From: Bog-532 sp963805255
Lineage (GTDB): Bacteria > Actinomycetota > Actinomycetes > Streptosporangiales > Streptosporangiaceae
Direction of reading: 5' to 3'
Length of the DNA: 64,000 bases
NCBI GenBank assembly: GCA_963805255.1
Contig: CAWDTK010000003.1
Location: 1-64,000, forward strand
The position numbers were made by a program, and so were the translations under genes. The notes under the pieces are model-generated. The model had not been told where the DNA came from and searched no databases. It was given only the letters and a program-made list of their open reading frames with translations. Shown piece by piece: positions 42,740 through 53,022 of the stretch. Positions within the stretch are counted from its first letter, which is position 1; each line of letters begins with the position of its first letter.

Positions 42740-45151
42740 TCAGCGGCCGCTCTGGTGCTGTAGGTGCGATGTCGCGGCAGCCACCATCGGGACGGCGTGG
42801 TTGCCGCTCGGGTCCCACGTGCTGCCGTGCCGGCGGATGAAGTTCAGCTCGGTCTGGCCGCTCAGCTGCTCCGCCGTGAGAGTGACGCCATACATTCCGA
42901 ACGGCAGCGATACGGAGTCCGCATCGGTCACCCCCGTCCAGTTGGCCGGGTCGCCGAAGCCGTAGTGGAGGGTAAACGGCTGGGTATCCTCAACGACCAG
43001 GTTACGGCCCGCCACCAGCCCGGTCAGCGGCACGGCCAACCGCCAGTGAGACGTCGGCGGCGCCGGCGGCTGACCGCCGTACCTGGCCGTGACGGCTGTC
43101 AGCTGCTCCGCGGGAGTCTTGCTTGCCCTGGTCCAGGCAAGCTTGATGAGCTCGCTGTGCGCCCACGCGAGCGGCGTCGCGCTGAGCGTGCGCTGCCCGG
43201 TGGTGAGCGGCAGGGCCGGTACCCCGTTCCGCGGGTAGAGCGGCGACTGGTCCCAGACCTGTTCCGGCAGCAGCCCACTTGGCGTCCGCATCTTCAGCAT
43301 GGCAGTGAGCTGCGCAAGCCCGTCGTCGCCCGCGAGGACCGCGAGGTGGCCGCGTTCTCCGGCGAGCAGCGGCCAGACGCGGCCGACTCCCACGCTGGAG
43401 AAGTTCGCGCCGTCCACCTGCTCGCCGTAACCGTCGTAGTCGTAGCGGTAGTAGCTGGTGCCGGTGCCGACGTTTCTGGCGAGCATGACGTCGATCAGGC
43501 TGGCGGTGTCGGACAGCTTCTTGTCGGTTGCGCTGCGCAGGCCAAGGCGGGCCAGGTAGGCGAACTCCAGCCCGAGGACGCTCGAGGCCGCGATCTCGTA
43601 GTCCGGGTAGGGCTGGTTGGCGATGCGTGCCAGGCCGTACTGCGGGTCGGGTCCGATACGCACGTAGTGGCCGTCGAGCCCGAACAGCAAATCAAGCGAT
43701 GAGCCCGCGACGTAGCACCATTCCTCGATGCGCTCGTTCCAGTCGTCGGCGAGCGCGAGCGCGTACTGGCTGGAGGGGGTGTCGAGATATTTGGCCCCGG
43801 CGACCATTGCCGCCACCATGATTCCGAGGGTGAAGGGGCTTCCCCCGGCATCTTCCTCCCACCGGTCCATCGGGGTCAGCGGCCCATTCTGGACGAGGTA
43901 ACCGATGGCGGCCTTGATCATCGCAGTGATCGTCTCGGACGGCGGCTGCCCCAGGTCGTCGAGCTTGGCGGCCAGGATGACCGGCAGCGCGGTCTCGTCC
44001 AGTTGCACGCCTGTCCAGAAGGGCGTGCCGTCGGGGAAGAAGTTCTGCCCCCAGTGCCCGTCCGGCTTTTGCCGGGTAGCGAGATAGTCGAGCAGCTGCG
44101 CCGCGTCGTCCAGATGCCCGAGCAGTGTGAGCGCGAGCCCGGCCTCAACGGCGTCACGCGGCCACACGAGGTGATACCCTCCCGCGTTGTTGCTCGTGTC
44201 GCCCCACGGCGTGCACAACCCGGCCACGATGGCCCCCGGGTAGGACGCGCAGTCTTGGTGCACCCGCAGCACGGTGGCCGACTGGCTGAGGGCGTCCGCC
44301 AGGTCCGCCGGGTCGCTTCCGGAAGACGGCGGCAATTTGCAGGTGCCGGACCAGGCCTGCCAGTTGCTGGTCAGCTGGGCACTGGCGGCGGCCGGGCCCG
44401 TGGCGAGGCTTGCCGCCGCGAGCGCACCCGCGGTCCCGGCGTCCGTCGCAAATGCAAGTGCAATCGCACCGGAGGTTGCGGAAAGCTCACCGCCGAGGAC
44501 GACAAAACCCGGCCCGGCGTCCGTGAAATTCCAGGTCATGGAGCCGTTACGGCTGAAATCCTGCCAGAGGCCGGAGGATCCGAAGTAACCCACGCTTGCC
44601 TGGCCGAATCCCGGTGCGCTCGACAAGCACAGAAACCGCCCGGCACTCCGCGCGAACAGAGATCCTCCTGAGTCCACCCAGGCGGTGTTGTCGGAGCCGC
44701 CACCGTAGTCCTGGTCGGCGTTTACGGCCGGATGTTGTTGCAAATGGCTTGCCAGGAAAACGTAAAGTTGCGCGTCGGAAACACCGTCGAGCGTGTAGCT
44801 GACCAGCACGACGTCACGTCCGGGATCAGGTATAACCTGCAGTGTCAGCCGATAGGGATGCTGCGCTGGGCCGGTATGGACGATAGACGCCAGGGGCACT
44901 GCGGGATCGGCGGTTTGCACCTGGTAGGTCGCGACTGCCTTCACCTCATACCACCAGCCGTCACCAGCCACGATGAAACCCATGTCACGAATCTGCGGTT
45001 CGCCGACCGTGGGCCAGTACACCTCATTGAGGATGCCTTGACCCATGGTCGCCCATACGTGGCCGGTACTCAGGCCAGTTGTGACGGCGTCTTTGGGGCC
45101 GGGGGCCATTACAGGGCTAACAGGCAAGCCCGGCGTTGGGGCACTCGACAT
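42740..45151 (-). CDS. GH15 glucan 1,4-alpha-glucosidase (glucoamylase-type)
   Basis: 803 residues. An N-terminal glucodextranase-like beta-sandwich (GLSTGHVWATMGQGILNEVY, residues 1-270) precedes the (alpha/alpha)6 catalytic domain: AGGYHLVWPRDAVEAGLALT with the substrate-binding WPRD, GHWGQNFFPDGTPFWTGVQL followed by DETALPVILA (acid Glu region), MDRWEEDAGGSPFTLGIMVA, and WPLLAGERGHLAV with the base Glu. It releases glucose from alpha-1,4 glucans or dextrin. There is no signal peptide, so it acts in the cytoplasm unless exported otherwise. Start ATG 45151 follows AAGGAGG. Confidence 0.93.
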   Translation of the reverse strand: MSSAPTPGLPVSPVMAPGPKDAVTTGLSTGHVWATMGQGILNEVYWPTVGEPQIRDMGFIVAGDGWWYEVKAVATYQVQTADPAVPLASIVHTGPAQHPYRLTLQVIPDPGRDVVLVSYTLDGVSDAQLYVFLASHLQQHPAVNADQDYGGGSDNTAWVDSGGSLFARSAGRFLCLSSAPGFGQASVGYFGSSGLWQDFSRNGSMTWNFTDAGPGFVVLGGELSATSGAIALAFATDAGTAGALAAASLATGPAAASAQLTSNWQAWSGTCKLPPSSGSDPADLADALSQSATVLRVHQDCASYPGAIVAGLCTPWGDTSNNAGGYHLVWPRDAVEAGLALTLLGHLDDAAQLLDYLATRQKPDGHWGQNFFPDGTPFWTGVQLDETALPVILAAKLDDLGQPPSETITAMIKAAIGYLVQNGPLTPMDRWEEDAGGSPFTLGIMVAAMVAGAKYLDTPSSQYALALADDWNERIEEWCYVAGSSLDLLFGLDGHYVRIGPDPQYGLARIANQPYPDYEIAASSVLGLEFAYLARLGLRSATDKKLSDTASLIDVMLARNVGTGTSYYRYDYDGYGEQVDGANFSSVGVGRVWPLLAGERGHLAVLAGDDGLAQLTAMLKMRTPSGLLPEQVWDQSPLYPRNGVPALPLTTGQRTLSATPLAWAHSELIKLAWTRASKTPAEQLTAVTARYGGQPPAPPTSHWRLAVPLTGLVAGRNLVVEDTQPFTLHYGFGDPANWTGVTDADSVSLPFGMYGVTLTAEQLSGQTELNFIRRHGSTWDPSGNHAVPMVAAATSHLQHQSGR

Positions 45152-45581
45152 GTCTGGACCTCCTTATGGGCATCCAACAATACGAAGGCCGGAAAAGAAA
45201 GGGCCAGCCGCCGGTGTCGTCCAGCGCATCCACTTGGCTGAGGTATCCGGCCTGAGGCCTTGAACAGTGACCAGGTGGCTGGCTGGGCTGGCTTCTTCAG
45301 GCGGCGCAACATCGGCGTGCCGCCGGGGCTTGCTGCCGTTAGCAGCGGTTAGCTATCCTATCTATCGCACAGACCGACTCTCTATGCACTGGTAGCAGTG
45401 GTAAGCTCATGACCGGGAGCCGTACCTAACGGCGGTATTGTGCGCTTTGCTCAGGTCGAGGACCAGGCACGTTGCGTGAGCAGGCACCGGGGCACAGCGC
45501 CGCCGGGACGCAGATCCTTCACCCGCGGCACGTATTGCTCATGTCAGCCAACCGCGGCGTACACCGCACGGGCCGGCGAGT
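45152..45581. other. Intergenic, no gene recognised
   Basis: Upstream of the glucoamylase gene and of the small ORF below. A short stretch near 45340-45400 is more AT-rich and could hold promoters; no operator is clear. Confidence 0.4.
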
Positions 45582-45716
45582 GTGGTGATCGACGACGTGC
45601 TCCCCATGGCGGCCCGCATGATCGAAGTGCGCGGGATCGCAGTGGTGATCCCGCCGGGGGCCTTCGGAGAGCGGAAATTGAGTATGCAAGAATTCTCAGA
45701 TCAGCCCGGAGCATAG
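45582..45716 (+). CDS. Possible small protein or gene remnant
   Basis: The frame starting GTG at 45582 reads VVIDDVLPMAARMIEVRGIA followed by VVIPPGAFGERKLSMQEFSD and stops at 45716. Codon use fits the genome in the first 30 codons and then becomes AT-rich. No family is recognised. It could be a 44-residue protein or the end of a lost gene. Confidence 0.25.
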   Translation: MVIDDVLPMAARMIEVRGIAVVIPPGAFGERKLSMQEFSDQPGA

Positions 45717-45807
45717 CGATAGTGGCGCGTGCGCTCGACGGCTGCCGCCGCCCTGGGGGCCGCGCGGTACCGCCGGAACCGCAGGCGCCGGAAATGGTTG
45801 GGGACAT

Positions 45808-47253
<1,446 letters not shown>

Positions 47254-47377
47254 CCGCCAGCCGGCCGGGCCCGTCCGGGCTGCCCTCGGGCAGCGCGTCA
47301 TAGCCGGCGGCGGCAGGCCGGCGCGGACGGCCCTGAGTGCGCGCGACGCCGGTCAAGAGCACGTCCCGGCAGCGAGA

Positions 47378-47505
47378 TCACTGCCGTTCACCGAGTTTCT
47401 GCACGAAACTGACGCCGTCACCGACCGGAATCAGAAGCACTTTCACGCGAGGATCAGCGGCGATCGCGTCATTGAGGGAGCGGACCGCAGCGACGTCCTC
47501 GTCGC
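47378..47505 (-). pseudogene. O-methyltransferase C-terminal remnant
   Basis: The minus strand reads DEDVAAVRSLNDAIAADPRV followed by KVLLIPVGDGVSFVQKLGERQ and a stop at 47378. Caffeoyl-CoA-type O-methyltransferases end with RxLNxxIxxDxRVxxVLLPxGDGVTLxxKR, which this matches closely. Only 40 residues survive, joined directly to the truncated membrane protein gene upstream. Confidence 0.65.
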
Positions 47506-47817
47506 CACCCTGTGCGTCATCCGCAGCCGCGTGACGCGTTTCTCCTCGCCGGCCCCGCCCGCCAGCAGTATCCAGGCGCCGAGCCCGACGAGCGCCGCGA
47601 CCGCCAGGTAGTCCGCGACGGGGCCGATGGTGCGGGCCAGCGGCGCGCCGGCCGCCACCCCGATCAGCGGCATTCCGCTCTCGAACGCGACGAACAGCGT
47701 GGCGAGGCGCAGCCGGTCCCGGGTGGTCAGGTCCCCGGTGGCGCCGAGCGCGGCCGCGGCCGCGAAGGAGTCCAGGCCAAGCGGCAGCACGAACGCCAGT
47801 AGGCGCAGCACGCTCAT
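47443..47817 (-). pseudogene. MntP-type membrane protein, truncated
   Basis: From ATG 47817 the protein reads MSVLRLLAFVLPLGLDSFAA with the membrane-embedded DSFAAA motif of MntP/LysE-like manganese exporters, then LRLATLFVAFESGMPLIGVA and VADYLAVAALVGLGAWILLA. MntP proteins have six helices and a second DSxAxG motif; here only the first three helices remain, and the frame then enters the O-methyltransferase remnant (about 47505). The gene is a truncated copy. Confidence 0.6.
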
Positions 47818-47913
47818 CGGGTCGGCCCCGTGGAACTCCCCGTGTGCACGTCGCGAGCGTACCCGGCCGGTGCAGGGCGGGATCTTCGCCCTGCTCGCCT
47901 TGCGCAACCGCGC

Positions 47914-49410
47914 CTACCCGCGGCCGGCCCGGTGAGCCCGGTGAGCCCCATGGGGCCGGTGAGCCCCATGGGGCCCGGGGCCGGCCCGCCAGGTCAGCCG
48001 GGGCAGCAGCGGCCGGACGGTGCGGTGCCGCAGGCAGCCCTGCCACACGCCGATGCTGTACGCCACGTCGTCCAGCAGCCGGGCGGAGACGTAGCGGGCG
48101 GGATCCATCGGCGGGCGCCGCTCCCGCCAGCCGAGCACGGGCGGCGCGAGCACCAGCGCGGCCAGCGGCAGCCGCAGCCGCGGGACCGCGATCGCGGCCG
48201 GCAGCGCCACCGGCCACCACGCCCGTGAGAGCGTACTGCCCAGCAGCCGCCCCGCGGCCACCGTCCCGCCCGCGGCCAGCCGGGCGGCCACCGGCCAGGG
48301 ATCGCCGGTGACCGGGGCCAGGCGCCGGGCCAGCAGCGCGGTCGCGGCGGCGGTGATCCCGGCGCCGGTGCCGGGGTGGCCGAGCGCGGCGGCGGCCCAC
48401 GCGGTGGCGCTCCACCCGGACATGGCCACCGCCGGGAGCGTGCCCGGGTGCCGGAGCTCCAGCGGCGCGGCCGAGGTCCCGTAGTCCACCCGGCGGGCGA
48501 ACCAGCTGCCCAGCCGGACCCGGTGCTGGTGGGCGACCGTGGCCACCGGCTCGTACCGGACATGCCAGCCGGCCGCGGCCAGCCGCCAGACGAAGTCGAC
48601 GTCCTCCCCCACCGGCATGTGCTCGGCGAACCCGTCCCCGGCCGCCACCACACGGACGACAAGGGCGGCGCCGGGCACGTACGGCACCTTGGAGCCCGGC
48701 CGCACGATGCTCGGCACCGGCCCCATGTCCAGGGTCGAGCTGAAGCCCTCGTACCGCGCCAGCCATCCCGCTGGGCCGGCTCCCGGCGGATGGGGCACGA
48801 TCCGCGGGGCTACCGCCGCCACCACCGGGTCGCGGAAGTGCGGCAGCAGCGGGCTCAGCCAGCCGGGTGCCGGAACGCAGTCGGAGTCGAGGAACGCCAC
48901 CAGCGGGGTGTCCGCCGCGGCCAGGCCGGTGTTCCGCGTGGCCGCCGGGCCGCCGTTGACCGCGCGGTGCACGCAGCGCGCCCCCGCCGCCGCGGCGACC
49001 GCGGCCACCGCGCCCAGATCGCGGGAACCGTCGTCCACCACGATGACCCGGTATCCGGCCAGCCCCGCGAGGCACAGGGCCAGCTCGGCCGTCCGGTCGC
49101 GGACCGGGATGACCACCGTGACGTCGGCGGGACCGGGGCCGCCCGCCGGGACGGGATGGGCGATGCCGGCCCACAGCAGCCGGCGCGCCAGCTTCTGGGC
49201 CCCGGGCGACCCGGCCACGGGCGCGCCGTCCCACCAGCCGGCCACGTGGCGGGCCCCGGCCGGGCTGAGCCGCAGCATCCGGTACGGCGACCCGCCGAGC
49301 AGGACCGTTCCGCCGTCCAGCGACCGCAGCCCCGGGTCCGGGCGCAGCCGCAGCCCCTCTGTGCTTGCCGAGCCCTCAGCGGGCGGCCCGGATGCCGTCG
49401 CGGGTGCCAT
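47914..49410 (-). CDS. mftF: Mycofactocin-system glycosyltransferase MftF
   Basis: About 498 residues. Family blocks: LRPDPGLRSLDGGTVLLGGS with MLRLSPAG, a GT2 domain with VTVVIPVRDRTAELALCLAG, VIVVDDGSRD, VAFLDSDCVPAPGWLSPLLP (DxD-like), KVPYVPGAALVVR and EHMPVGEDVDFVWRLAAAGW, then C-terminal hydrophobic segments. MftF adds a beta-1,4-glucose chain to the redox cofactor mycofactocin. ATG 49410 with GGTGG is chosen; ATG 49422 would leave only 6 bases to the divergent MftB start. The C-terminal tail (HGAHRPHGAHRAHRAG) comes from a short DNA repeat. No mftA, mftC, mftD or mftE is visible nearby. Confidence 0.88.
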   Translation of the reverse strand: MAPATASGPPAEGSASTEGLRLRPDPGLRSLDGGTVLLGGSPYRMLRLSPAGARHVAGWWDGAPVAGSPGAQKLARRLLWAGIAHPVPAGGPGPADVTVVIPVRDRTAELALCLAGLAGYRVIVVDDGSRDLGAVAAVAAAAGARCVHRAVNGGPAATRNTGLAAADTPLVAFLDSDCVPAPGWLSPLLPHFRDPVVAAVAPRIVPHPPGAGPAGWLARYEGFSSTLDMGPVPSIVRPGSKVPYVPGAALVVRVVAAGDGFAEHMPVGEDVDFVWRLAAAGWHVRYEPVATVAHQHRVRLGSWFARRVDYGTSAAPLELRHPGTLPAVAMSGWSATAWAAAALGHPGTGAGITAAATALLARRLAPVTGDPWPVAARLAAGGTVAAGRLLGSTLSRAWWPVALPAAIAVPRLRLPLAALVLAPPVLGWRERRPPMDPARYVSARLLDDVAYSIGVWQGCLRHRTVRPLLPRLTWRAGPGPHGAHRPHGAHRAHRAGRG

Positions 49411-49428
49411 GAATGCCACCATAGGAGC

Positions 49429-49803
49429 ATGACCAGCGAGGGCACCGGGCCTTCCGCGGGCACCGGGCCTTCCGCGGGCACCGGGCCTTCCGCGGGCACC
49501 GGGCCTTCCGCCGGGACCGGGGCGCCGGGGAACGCGCGGGCACCGTTCGACCCCGGGCGGCCGTACGAGAAGCACCCGCAGGTGGCGATCAGGCCGGAGA
49601 GCTTCGGTGCCCTCGCCTATCACTACGGCAACCGCCGCCTGGTCTTCCTCAAAGCCCCGGCGCTGGTCAAGGTGGTCGAGACGCTAGCTGAATTCCCCAG
49701 CGCCGCCGCCGCGGTCGCGGCGCACGTCCCGGCCGCGCAGCGTGAAATGTACTGGACGGCGCTGTCCGGCCTGCTCGCCTCGGACGTCATCCGGGCCCGC
49801 TGA
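49429..49803 (+). CDS. mftB: Mycofactocin peptide chaperone MftB
   Basis: 124 residues. After a repeat-derived N-terminus (GTGPSA four times) comes the RRE-type peptide-binding domain: FDPGRPYEKHPQVAIRPESF, GALAYHYGNRRLVFLKAPAL and VVETLAEFPSAAAAVAAHVP, which fits MftB. MftB presents the precursor peptide MftA to the radical SAM enzyme MftC. ATG at 49429 follows AGGAG. Divergent with MftF; in canonical clusters MftB lies between mftA and mftC, neither of which is found here. Confidence 0.85.
   Translation: MTSEGTGPSAGTGPSAGTGPSAGTGPSAGTGAPGNARAPFDPGRPYEKHPQVAIRPESFGALAYHYGNRRLVFLKAPALVKVVETLAEFPSAAAAVAAHVPAAQREMYWTALSGLLASDVIRAR
49441..49512 (+). repeat. 18-bp tandem repeat in mftB start, four copies
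   Basis: GGCACCGGGCCTTCCGCG is repeated four times, codons 5-28 of mftB, giving GTGPSA four times. As 18 is a multiple of three, copy-number change alters protein length and not frame. Confidence 0.95.
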
Positions 49804-50045
49804 GCGGACCGATCCCGCGCCAGCCTTCACACCACACCCGGCACGCCGGTCCCCGCAGGCGACACCGGCCGGGACCGGACCACCGCCCGCCGGGTGTCTT
49901 TACACTACTTCCCGTGCCTTAGGCGGTTGCTGACCGTCAACTACATCCGCGGCCCCGGCGCCGCGCACCGGGGCCAAATGATCATCCCGCGATACGTTGA
50001 CATTGAGGTGAACAGACGGTGCGTTTCCCGGGAGAGCGGAGCCTG

Positions 50046-50837
50046 ATGCCAGACGCGGTGACGAGATTCTCCGGCTTCCCCGGCGCCTACGACCGGGCCC
50101 GCCCGCACCCCCCGGCCGTCCTGGCCCAGGCGATCAGCCAGTGGGCGGGCGTGCCCGCCCCCGAGGTGGTGGACCTCGGCGCCGGCAGCGGCCTTTCCCT
50201 GCTGCCGTGGTCCGGGCGGGCCCGCCGGGTCACCGCCGTCGAACCGTCCGCGCCGATGCGGCAGGTCGCCGCGCGCCGGATCGCCGCCCTGCCCGACGCG
50301 GCCGCCTTCACCCTGGTCGACGCGTCGGCGGAACGTACCGGCCTGCCGGACCAGTCCGCGGATGTCGTCACGGCCAGCCAGGCCATGCACTGGTTCGACC
50401 CGGACCGGGCGCTTCCGGAGATCGCCCGGATCCTGCGCCCCGGCGGGGTGCTGGCCGCCTACGACTGTGACTGGCCGCCGACAGTGGACTGGCAGCTCGA
50501 TGCCGCTTACATGGCGTACGAGGAGTACCGCGCCGGGCTGGAGATCGCGCGCGGGCTGCGCCCGCCGTACGCGGAGAAGGACGGTCACGCGGAGCGGATG
50601 CGCCGCAGCGGCCTGTTCCGCTACGTGACCGAGATTGCCGTGCACAGCGAGGAGCACGGGGATGCCGAACGGTTCGTGGCGATCGCTCTCAGCCAGGGCG
50701 GGACGGTCGCCCTGCTGGAGCAGGACGTGTCCGAGGACGAGCTCGGGCTGACCCGGCTGCGCGAGGTCGCCAGGCGCCGCATCCCCCGGCCGGTGACCTG
50801 GTGGTGGACGTACCGCGTCCGCCTGGCCGTGCGCTAG
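50046..50837 (+). CDS. Class I SAM-dependent methyltransferase
   Basis: 263 residues from ATG 50046 (MPDAVTRFSGFPGAYDRARP) with GGAGAGCGGAG upstream. Motif I is EVVDLGAGSGLSLLPW, motif II VTAVEPSAPMRQVA; then VVTASQAMHWFDPDRALPEI and the post-motif LRPGGVLAAYDCDW. The AMHWFD motif places it among YafE/UbiE-like small-molecule methyltransferases. Substrate unknown. A hairpin 18 bases after its stop probably terminates transcription. Confidence 0.9.
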   Translation: MPDAVTRFSGFPGAYDRARPHPPAVLAQAISQWAGVPAPEVVDLGAGSGLSLLPWSGRARRVTAVEPSAPMRQVAARRIAALPDAAAFTLVDASAERTGLPDQSADVVTASQAMHWFDPDRALPEIARILRPGGVLAAYDCDWPPTVDWQLDAAYMAYEEYRAGLEIARGLRPPYAEKDGHAERMRRSGLFRYVTEIAVHSEEHGDAERFVAIALSQGGTVALLEQDVSEDELGLTRLREVARRRIPRPVTWWWTYRVRLAVR

Positions 50838-50854
50838 GACCGCCAAACGGCCCG

Positions 50855-50873
50855 CCAGGCCGTTCGCCTGGCA
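50855..50873. terminator. Hairpin after methyltransferase gene
   Basis: GCCAGGC (50855-50861) and GCCTGGC (50867-50873) form a perfect 7-bp stem with a 5-base loop, 18 bases beyond the methyltransferase stop and followed by AAATAG. Confidence 0.5.
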
Positions 50874-50877
50874 AATA

Positions 50878-50895
50878 GTTGTGCTCTAACAACTT
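50878..50895. promoter_or_regulatory. Palindrome before MFS exporter, MarR-like operator
   Basis: AGTTGT-GCTCTA-ACAACT lies 22 bases before the exporter start and is AT-rich compared with its surroundings. MarR-family regulators often bind TTGT/ACAA palindromes of this size at drug-pump promoters, but no MarR gene is adjacent. Confidence 0.45.
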
Positions 50896-50917
50896 TTGAC
50901 GGCTATGCTTGGAAGAC

Positions 50918-53008
50918 GTGCGGAAACCGGCGGAAGAGGGACACGCGACGGCAGGCGACGGGCACCGCGGTGGTGCGGGCCACACGGGCGGTGATGACCC
51001 GGGCCGCGCCCCTGCGGGTGGCGGGACCGGCGGCGGCCGCGTGCGGAGCGGCAGCTACAAGTGGGTGACGCTGTCCAACACCACGCTCAGCATGACGATG
51101 GCCACCATCGACGCCTCGATCGTGATCATCGCGATGCCGGCCATCTTCCGCGGCATCCACCTCGATCCGCTCTCGCCGGGCAACATCAGCTACCTGCTGT
51201 GGATGATCATCGGGTACCTGCTGGTCCAGGCCGTCCTCGTGGTGACGCTGGGCCGGCTGGGGGACATGTTCGGCCGGGTGAAGATCTACAACCTGGGCTT
51301 CGTCGTGTTCACGGTCGCGTCGATTCTGCTGTCCGTGGATCCGCTCCTGGGTGGTGGCGGGGCGCTGTGGCTGATCGGCTTCCGCATCGTCCAGGCGTTC
51401 GGCGGCGCGATGCTGATGGCCAACTCCGCCGCCATCCTGACCGACGCCTTCCCGGCCAACCGGCGCGGCATGGCGCTGGGCATCAACCAGATCGCCGGCA
51501 TCTCGGGCCAGTTCGTCGGGCTGCTGCTGGGTGGTCTGCTGGCCGCGTGGGACTGGCGCGCGGTGTTCTGGATCAACGTCCCGATCGGCGTGTTCGGCAC
51601 GGTCTGGGCGTATCTGAGCCTGCACGAGATCGCCACGACCCGGCGCGCCAGGATCGACTGGCTGGGGAACGCCACCTTCGCCCTGGGTGCCGGGCTGCTG
51701 CTGGTCGCGATCACCTACGGGATCCAGCCGTACGGCGGGCATCCTACCGGCTGGACGAACCCCCGGGTCCTCGGCGGCCTCGCGATCGGCGTCGTTCTGC
51801 TCGTGGCTTTCTGCTTCATCGAGCTCAGGATCCCCGAGCCGATGTTCGACATGCGGCTGTTCCGCATCCGGGCCTTCGCGGCCGGCAACCTGGCCTCCCT
51901 GCTCGGCGCGATCGCCCGCGGCGGCCTGCAGTTCATGCTGGTCATCTGGCTCGCGGGCATCTGGCTGCCGTTGCACGGCTACAACTTCACCGACACGCCG
52001 CTGTGGGCGGGCATCTACATGCTGCCGCTGACGGCTGGGTTCCTGATCGCCGGGCCGCTCTCGGGATGGCTGTCCGACCGCTACGGCCAGCGGCTGTTCG
52101 CGACGACCGGGCTGCTGGTGGCCAGCTGCGCGTTCATTGGCCTGATGCTGCTGCCGATCGTCTTCCCCTACTGGGCCTTCGGGACGCTGATCTTCTTGAA
52201 CGGAGTCGGCTCCGGGCTGTTCGCCTCGCCGAACACGTCCGCCATCATGAGCAGCGTCCCGGCCTACCGCCGCGGCTCCGCATCCGGCATGCGGTCCACC
52301 TTCCAGAACTCCGGGATGGCGCTGTCGATCGGCATCTTCTTCTCGCTGATGGTGGCCGGCCTGGCCAGCACGCTGCCGCGCACGCTGACCGCGGGGCTGC
52401 ACAGCCAGGGCGTTCCGCTGGCCATCGCGTCGAAGGTGGCCCATCTGCCGCCGGTCAGCACGCTGTTCGCCGCGCTGCTCGGGTACAACCCGATCCACAA
52501 CCTGCTCGACCCGGCCGGCGTGCTCAGCAAGCTGTCCCCGCAGCAGGCGGGCGTGCTCACCGGCACGCAGTTCTTCCCCCACATCATCTCGGGCCCGTTC
52601 CACTACGGCCTGGTGATCGTCTTCACCGCCGCGGCCATCATGTCGTTCGTCGGTGCCATGGTGTCGCTGCTGCGCGGCAAGCAGTTCTTCTACGAGGAGC
52701 CCGGCTCGGGGAACGCGGCCACCGCCGCCGCCCTGCCCGCCGCCGCGGGCCCGGCCGGGGCCAGCGGGGCCAACGGGGCCAACGGGGCCAGCCTCACCGC
52801 CGTCAGCGGAAATGGGACGGCCCCTAACGGCGCCGCGGCTAACGGGAATGGCGCCCTGGCTAACGGGAACGGTGCCGCGAACGGGACGGTGCCGCGAACG
52901 GGAACGCTAAGCGGAAAGGGCGCCGCTAGCGAGAACGGCGCCACGGCCCCGGGACCCGAGGGCGCCGGTGATCCGGCGGCGCCACCCTCCCATGGCCGGC
53001 TCGGATAG
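50918..53008 (+). CDS. MFS multidrug exporter, DHA2-like, with low-complexity tail
   Basis: About 696 residues. A 50-residue Gly-rich head precedes about 14 membrane helices. Motif A is GRLGDMFGRVKIY, with TMATIDASIVIIAMPAIF in helix 1, FRIVQAFGGAMLMANSAAIL (motif C region), and MVAGLASTLPRTL further on. It would export hydrophobic compounds by proton antiport. From about residue 600 the tail is made of Ala-Asn-Gly repeats (GANGANGAS, NGNGA) with no fold. GTG 50918 or TTG 50909 are the possible starts, just after the palindrome at 50878. Confidence 0.88.
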   Translation: MRKPAEEGHATAGDGHRGGAGHTGGDDPGRAPAGGGTGGGRVRSGSYKWVTLSNTTLSMTMATIDASIVIIAMPAIFRGIHLDPLSPGNISYLLWMIIGYLLVQAVLVVTLGRLGDMFGRVKIYNLGFVVFTVASILLSVDPLLGGGGALWLIGFRIVQAFGGAMLMANSAAILTDAFPANRRGMALGINQIAGISGQFVGLLLGGLLAAWDWRAVFWINVPIGVFGTVWAYLSLHEIATTRRARIDWLGNATFALGAGLLLVAITYGIQPYGGHPTGWTNPRVLGGLAIGVVLLVAFCFIELRIPEPMFDMRLFRIRAFAAGNLASLLGAIARGGLQFMLVIWLAGIWLPLHGYNFTDTPLWAGIYMLPLTAGFLIAGPLSGWLSDRYGQRLFATTGLLVASCAFIGLMLLPIVFPYWAFGTLIFLNGVGSGLFASPNTSAIMSSVPAYRRGSASGMRSTFQNSGMALSIGIFFSLMVAGLASTLPRTLTAGLHSQGVPLAIASKVAHLPPVSTLFAALLGYNPIHNLLDPAGVLSKLSPQQAGVLTGTQFFPHIISGPFHYGLVIVFTAAAIMSFVGAMVSLLRGKQFFYEEPGSGNAATAAALPAAAGPAGASGANGANGASLTAVSGNGTAPNGAAANGNGALANGNGAANGTVPRTGTLSGKGAASENGATAPGPEGAGDPAAPPSHGRLG

Positions 53009-53022
53009 CCTAGGCTGGCGTT

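Noticed and set aside
47378..49234. 618-residue minus-strand frame opposite to and overlapping MftF/MftB
   Set aside because: It is the shadow of MftF in another frame; only its last 40 codons (O-methyltransferase remnant) look real.
50903..52603. 566-residue antisense frame over the MFS exporter
   Set aside because: Low-complexity His/Gln/Arg/Glu sequence typical of an antisense frame in high-GC DNA.
51061..52827. 588-residue frame overlapping the MFS exporter on the same strand
   Set aside because: Frame-shifted shadow rich in Arg/His/Pro; it has no membrane helices.
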